DNA of 8,174 bases from Firmicutes bacterium CAG:145 (GTDB taxonomy: Bacteria > Bacillota > Clostridia > Peptostreptococcales > Anaerovoracaceae), in NCBI GenBank assembly GCA_000435715.1, contig FR882595.1:219390-227563 (forward strand), written 5' to 3'. Each line of letters begins with the position of its first letter. The first letter of the stretch is position 1. The notes under the pieces were generated by a model. That model was given only the letters and a program-made list of their open reading frames with translations. It did no database searches and was not told the origin of the DNA. A program made the position numbers and the translations under genes. Shown here piece after piece: positions 5,776 to 8,174 of the stretch.

Positions 5776-5835
5776 GGCCCCCGCAAAGCCGTAGGAAACC
5801 ACGATTGAGCGGCCGGCATAAGTTAATCTTTTTTC

Positions 5836-5864
5836 TTGACAATCACCCGCCTATGTGGTAACCT
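5836..5864 (+). promoter_or_regulatory. Promoter of the pyrC-carB operon
   Basis: A perfect TTGACA (5836-5841) is separated by 17 bases from TAACCT (5859-5864). That -10 is poor (3 of 6) but is preceded by TGG (5856-5858), an extended -10. A start near 5871 would place the PyrR-type hairpin at the very 5' end of the transcript. Confidence 0.65.
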
Positions 5865-5873
5865 TATTAAGAT

Positions 5874-5911
5874 AAATCTTTAAAAACGATACAGAGAGAT
5901 CGGCAAGATTT
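5874..5911 (+). promoter_or_regulatory. PyrR-binding hairpin (anti-antiterminator) of the pyr attenuator
   Basis: The lower stem AAATCTT/AAGATTT (5874-5880 with 5905-5911) is perfect. An internal loop has TAAAAA on the 5' side (5881-5886) and GC on the 3' side. The upper stem is CGAT/ATCG (5887-5890 with 5899-5902), with an ACAGAGAG loop (5891-5898). This is the architecture of the PyrR binding loop in Bacillus subtilis pyr leaders: an A-rich internal bulge and a CAGAGA terminal loop. PyrR with UMP or UTP stabilises this hairpin, which prevents the antiterminator from forming. PyrR itself is not encoded in the window. Confidence 0.82.
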
Positions 5912-5973
5912 AGTAAATATGTTCTGGGTGCAGTCTTAGGCTGTATCTGATGCTGTGCGTATTTGTCTTGCCG
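5901..5973 (+). promoter_or_regulatory. Antiterminator of the pyr attenuator
   Basis: CGGCAAGA (5901-5908), the 3' side of the PyrR hairpin, is perfectly complementary to TCTTGCCG (5966-5973), the 5' arm of the terminator. AAATA (5915-5919) with TATTT (5960-5964) extends the helix inward. The small hairpin CAGTC/GGCTG (5931-5935 with 5939-5943) sits in its loop. Forming this helix excludes both the PyrR hairpin and the terminator. Confidence 0.75.
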
Positions 5974-5991
5974 CTTGAGCAGGACTTTTTT
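5965..5991 (+). terminator. Attenuator terminator before pyrC
   Basis: GTCTTGC (5965-5971) pairs with GCAGGAC (5979-5985), one T-G wobble, around a 7-base loop. It is followed by six T residues (5986-5991). It ends 17 bases before the pyrC start, so transcription must pass it to reach the operon. Confidence 0.85.
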
Positions 5992-6008
5992 GTTGGAAAG
6001 GAACATTC

Positions 6009-7217
6009 ATGAGAGAGTTTGACAAAACGAAGAAAATACTTCCGAAGAACTTTTCGGGCGACGGAGTTTTTTGCTTAGAAGACGACGCCTTTGAGACCGT
6101 CAGACAATTTAATCATCAGAAATATTATATTTTTCCCGGTTTTTGCGATGTACACGTGCATTTCAGAGAACCGGGATTTTCTTATAAAGAAACTATAGCT
6201 ACCGGCAGCCGGGCAGCGGCGGCAGGCGGATTTACGGCAGTGTGCGCCATGCCAAACCTGAATCCCGTGCCGGACAGTCCTAAAACCCTGAAAATACAGC
6301 AGGATATTATAGACAGGGACGCAGTCGTACCGGTGTATCCGTACGCTTCCATCACTGCCGGAGAAATGGGACGGGAGCTGGTGCCCATGGCTGCCATGAG
6401 AGACGATGCCATCGCATTTTCCGATGACGGCAGAGGAATACAGGATTCGGACATGATGAGGAAAGCCATGACAGAGGCGGCGCGGCTGGGTAAGCTGATA
6501 GTAGCCCACTGCGAGGACAACAGCCTCCTCAGGGGCGGCTACATACATGACGGAGAGTACGCCGCCGCCCACGGACACAGAGGCATTTGCTCAGAAAGCG
6601 AGTTCGGACAGATAGCCCGCGACTTGAAGCTGGCCAAGGAGACGGGCTGCGCCTATCATGTGTGCCATGTATCCGCCAAAGAAAGCGTGGAAATCATAAG
6701 AGCGGCCAAGAGGGACGGAGTAGACGTGACCTGCGAAACCGCGCCTCACTATCTGGTGCTGGACGACAGCGATCTCAGAGAAGACGGCAGGTTTAAGATG
6801 AATCCGCCGCTGAGAGGCAGGGAGGACAGAGAAGCCCTCATAGAAGGCATAAAGGACGGAACCATAGATATTATAGCGACCGACCACGCGCCCCATTCCA
6901 AGGAAGAAAAAGCCAAAGGCCTCAAGGACAGCGCCTTCGGCATAGTGGGCCTCGAAACCGCCTTTCCGCTGCTGTGGACCCACTTGGTGGAAAAAGAAAT
7001 AATAACGGCCGAAAAGCTGATGGAGCTGATGGTGACGAACCCGAGAAAGCGGTTCGGAATACCCCTTGGGAACGACTTTTCCATATGGAGCATGGAGGAG
7101 ACGGTCATAGAACCTGATAAATTTGTTTCCATGGGAAGAGCAACTCCTTTCGAGGGAGCAAAAGTACGCGGAAAATGTATGCTGACAGTATGCGACGGCA
7201 AAATCGTTTATAAATAA
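6009..7217 (+). CDS. pyrC: Dihydroorotase, class I
   Basis: A 402-residue cytoplasmic zinc amidohydrolase that cyclises N-carbamoyl-aspartate to dihydroorotate, the third step of de novo pyrimidine synthesis. All active-site motifs are present: H49-x-H51 with R53 (HVHFREPG), N83 in AMPN, the metal-bridging Asp in AFSDDG (136-141), H167 in AHCED, H220 in HVCHVS, N265 in KMNPPLRG, and D292 in ATDHAPHS. The Asp in place of a carboxylated Lys is typical of class I bacterial enzymes. Class I enzymes are usually about 420-430 residues. Here the strands before the barrel and the GxADitv-type segment after residue 350 are shortened, so the small beta-sandwich is reduced while the barrel is intact. 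The GGAAAGG ribosome site ends 7 bases before ATG. carB follows 15 bases later. Regulation is by the PyrR-type attenuator upstream. Confidence 0.95.
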   Translation: MREFDKTKKILPKNFSGDGVFCLEDDAFETVRQFNHQKYYIFPGFCDVHVHFREPGFSYKETIATGSRAAAAGGFTAVCAMPNLNPVPDSPKTLKIQQDIIDRDAVVPVYPYASITAGEMGRELVPMAAMRDDAIAFSDDGRGIQDSDMMRKAMTEAARLGKLIVAHCEDNSLLRGGYIHDGEYAAAHGHRGICSESEFGQIARDLKLAKETGCAYHVCHVSAKESVEIIRAAKRDGVDVTCETAPHYLVLDDSDLREDGRFKMNPPLRGREDREALIEGIKDGTIDIIATDHAPHSKEEKAKGLKDSAFGIVGLETAFPLLWTHLVEKEIITAEKLMELMVTNPRKRFGIPLGNDFSIWSMEETVIEPDKFVSMGRATPFEGAKVRGKCMLTVCDGKIVYK

Positions 7218-7218
7218 A

Positions 7219-7223
7219 AGGAG
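7219..7223 (+). promoter_or_regulatory. Ribosome binding site that fixes the carB start
   Basis: AGGAG sits just after the pyrC stop codon. Two in-frame ATGs follow. The first (7224) touches the site and cannot be used with it. The second (7233) is 9 bases away and gives MAKRTDIKK, a typical CarB N-terminus. Confidence 0.8.
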
Positions 7224-7232
7224 ATGAGCGGT

Positions 7233-8174
7233 ATGGCAAAGAGAACTGATATTAAAAAAATATTGATAATAGGCTCAGGGCCTATAGTCATAGGGCAGGC
7301 GGCCGAATTCGACTATGCCGGAACTCAGGCATGTCTGGCGCTGAAGGAAGAAGGCTACGAGGTGGTGCTGGTAAATTCCAACCCGGCAACCATAATGACC
7401 GACACTTCCATAGCCGACAAAGTCTACATGGAGCCTCTGACCTTAGAGTACATAGCCAAGATTCTCAGATACGAGAGGCCGGACGCCATAGTGCCGGGAA
7501 TAGGAGGCCAAACAGGCCTCAATCTGGTCATGCAGTTGGAGAAAAAGGGAGTGCTCAAGGAGTGCGGCACAAAGCTTTTGGGAACCGGCAGCGCCAGCAT
7601 AGAGAGAGCGGAGGACAGAGAGCTGTTCAAGGAGATGTGTCAGGAGATAGGGGAGCCTACCATTCCGTCTGAGATAACCTACGACATGGAACAGGCGGAG
7701 CAGGCTGCCGAAAGGATAGGATACCCGGTAGTCCTGAGACCGGCCTTTACACTCGGCGGAACGGGAGGCGGATTCGCCGAAAACAGAGAAGAACTGAAAG
7801 AAATAGCCGTAAACGCCTTTAAGCTGTCGCCTGTTCATCAGGTGCTGGTGGAAAAGAGCGTAAAAGGCTTCAAAGAAATAGAATTCGAGGTGATGAGAGA
7901 CTCCTCGGACAGAGCCATCACCATATGCGGAATGGAAAATATAGACCCGGTGGGGGTGCATACGGGAGACTCCATAGTCGTAGCACCCATAATGACTCTA
8001 ACCGACGAAGAACACAAGAGACTCAACGACAGCGCCATAAAGATAATCAGGGAGCTTAAGATAGAGGGCGGCTGCAACGTCCAGTTTGCGCTGGAGCCAG
8101 TAACCGGAAAATACTACCTTATAGAGGTAAACCCGAGAGTTTCCCGCTCGTCGGCGCTGGCGTCCAAAGCCAGC
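7233..8174 (+). CDS. carB: Carbamoyl phosphate synthase large subunit, N-terminal 314 residues (runs off the window)
   Basis: The frame is open from ATG to the window edge with no stop. The 314 residues are the first ATP-grasp half (carboxyphosphate synthesis) of an enzyme normally about 1,070 residues long. Together with the small subunit CarA it makes carbamoyl phosphate from glutamine, bicarbonate and two ATP, for pyrimidine and arginine synthesis. Visible are the N-terminal pre-ATP-grasp motif GSGPIVIGQAAEFDYAGTQA (14-33), NSNPATIMTD (48-57), the nucleotide-binding glycine loop TLGGTGGGF (173-181), ENIDPVGVHTGDSI (235-248), and the Mg/Mn-binding IEVNPRVSRSSALASK (297-312) with E298 and N300. 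It follows pyrC by 15 bases in one operon. carA, which commonly sits just before carB, is not here. Truncation is only by the window end. Confidence 0.96.
   Translation, partial: MAKRTDIKKILIIGSGPIVIGQAAEFDYAGTQACLALKEEGYEVVLVNSNPATIMTDTSIADKVYMEPLTLEYIAKILRYERPDAIVPGIGGQTGLNLVMQLEKKGVLKECGTKLLGTGSASIERAEDRELFKEMCQEIGEPTIPSEITYDMEQAEQAAERIGYPVVLRPAFTLGGTGGGFAENREELKEIAVNAFKLSPVHQVLVEKSVKGFKEIEFEVMRDSSDRAITICGMENIDPVGVHTGDSIVVAPIMTLTDEEHKRLNDSAIKIIRELKIEGGCNVQFALEPVTGKYYLIEVNPRVSRSSALASKAS

Noticed and set aside
5776..5820. CGCAAAGCC at 5782-5790 as part of a c-di-GMP-I riboswitch.
   Set aside because: The matching 5' half (a GGCAAACC-like segment) and the downstream P3 elements are absent.
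5836..6008. T-box leader before pyrC.
   Set aside because: There is no GGGTGGNACCGCG-type T-box, and the helices are fully explained by a PyrR-type attenuator next to a pyrimidine gene.
7224..7226. ATG at 7224 as the carB start.
   Set aside because: It directly abuts the AGGAG site, leaving no spacing. The ATG at 7233 has proper spacing and the expected N-terminus.
1..8174. Mobile elements, CRISPR arrays, tRNA/rRNA genes, defence or other accessory systems.
   Set aside because: I found no direct-repeat arrays, transposase-like frames, tRNA folds or accessory gene families. Codon use is uniform and every sizeable gene fits a housekeeping or conserved clostridial family.

Overview
The window looks like a chromosomal segment of an anaerobic Bacillota, most likely class Clostridia. 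The reasons are a DUF5685-type gene paired with a J-domain gene, a glycine riboswitch in front of an AGCS symporter, a PyrR-type attenuator in front of a pyr operon, strong purine-rich Shine-Dalgarno sites, sigma-A promoters with extended -10 boxes, and heavy use of AGA/AGG for Arg and ATA for Ile. Codon use is uniform across the genes. I see no mobile element, tRNA, rRNA or CRISPR array, so this reads as core rather than accessory DNA.

Layout. Positions 36-1211 (minus) hold a PlsC-type lysophospholipid acyltransferase with an added zinc-ribbon tail. Divergent promoters at about 1242-1310 separate it from an Mrp/NBP35 Fe-S carrier ATPase (1341-2177, plus). A terminator that merges with an extended -10 promoter leads into a two-gene unit: a Cys-rich DUF5685 protein (2287-3153) and a short J-domain protein (3162-3851), closed by a strong terminator (3863-3897).

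Positions 3852-4267 are a control region. It has a probable promoter, a single-aptamer glycine riboswitch (about 4039-4156) and a terminator (4186-4213), followed by an alanine/glycine:cation symporter gene (4268-5695). The 5' strand of the aptamer stems can pair with the 5' arm of the terminator, which predicts that glycine turns the transporter off.

Positions 5696-6008 carry a terminator-like hairpin, an unexplained inverted repeat, a promoter and a complete PyrR-style attenuator (binding hairpin 5874-5911, antiterminator 5901-5973, terminator 5965-5991). They precede pyrC (dihydroorotase, 6009-7217) and carB (carbamoyl phosphate synthase large subunit, from 7233, cut by the window edge). 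These two are the start of a pyrimidine operon probably read through only when uridine nucleotides are low. Neither carA nor pyrB lies next to them.

The most rewarding parts are the two RNA switches, whose competing helices can be written base by base; a possible loop-loop contact in the glycine leader; and the DUF5685 protein, which carries an Asp-rich motif resembling that of phytoene/squalene synthases.
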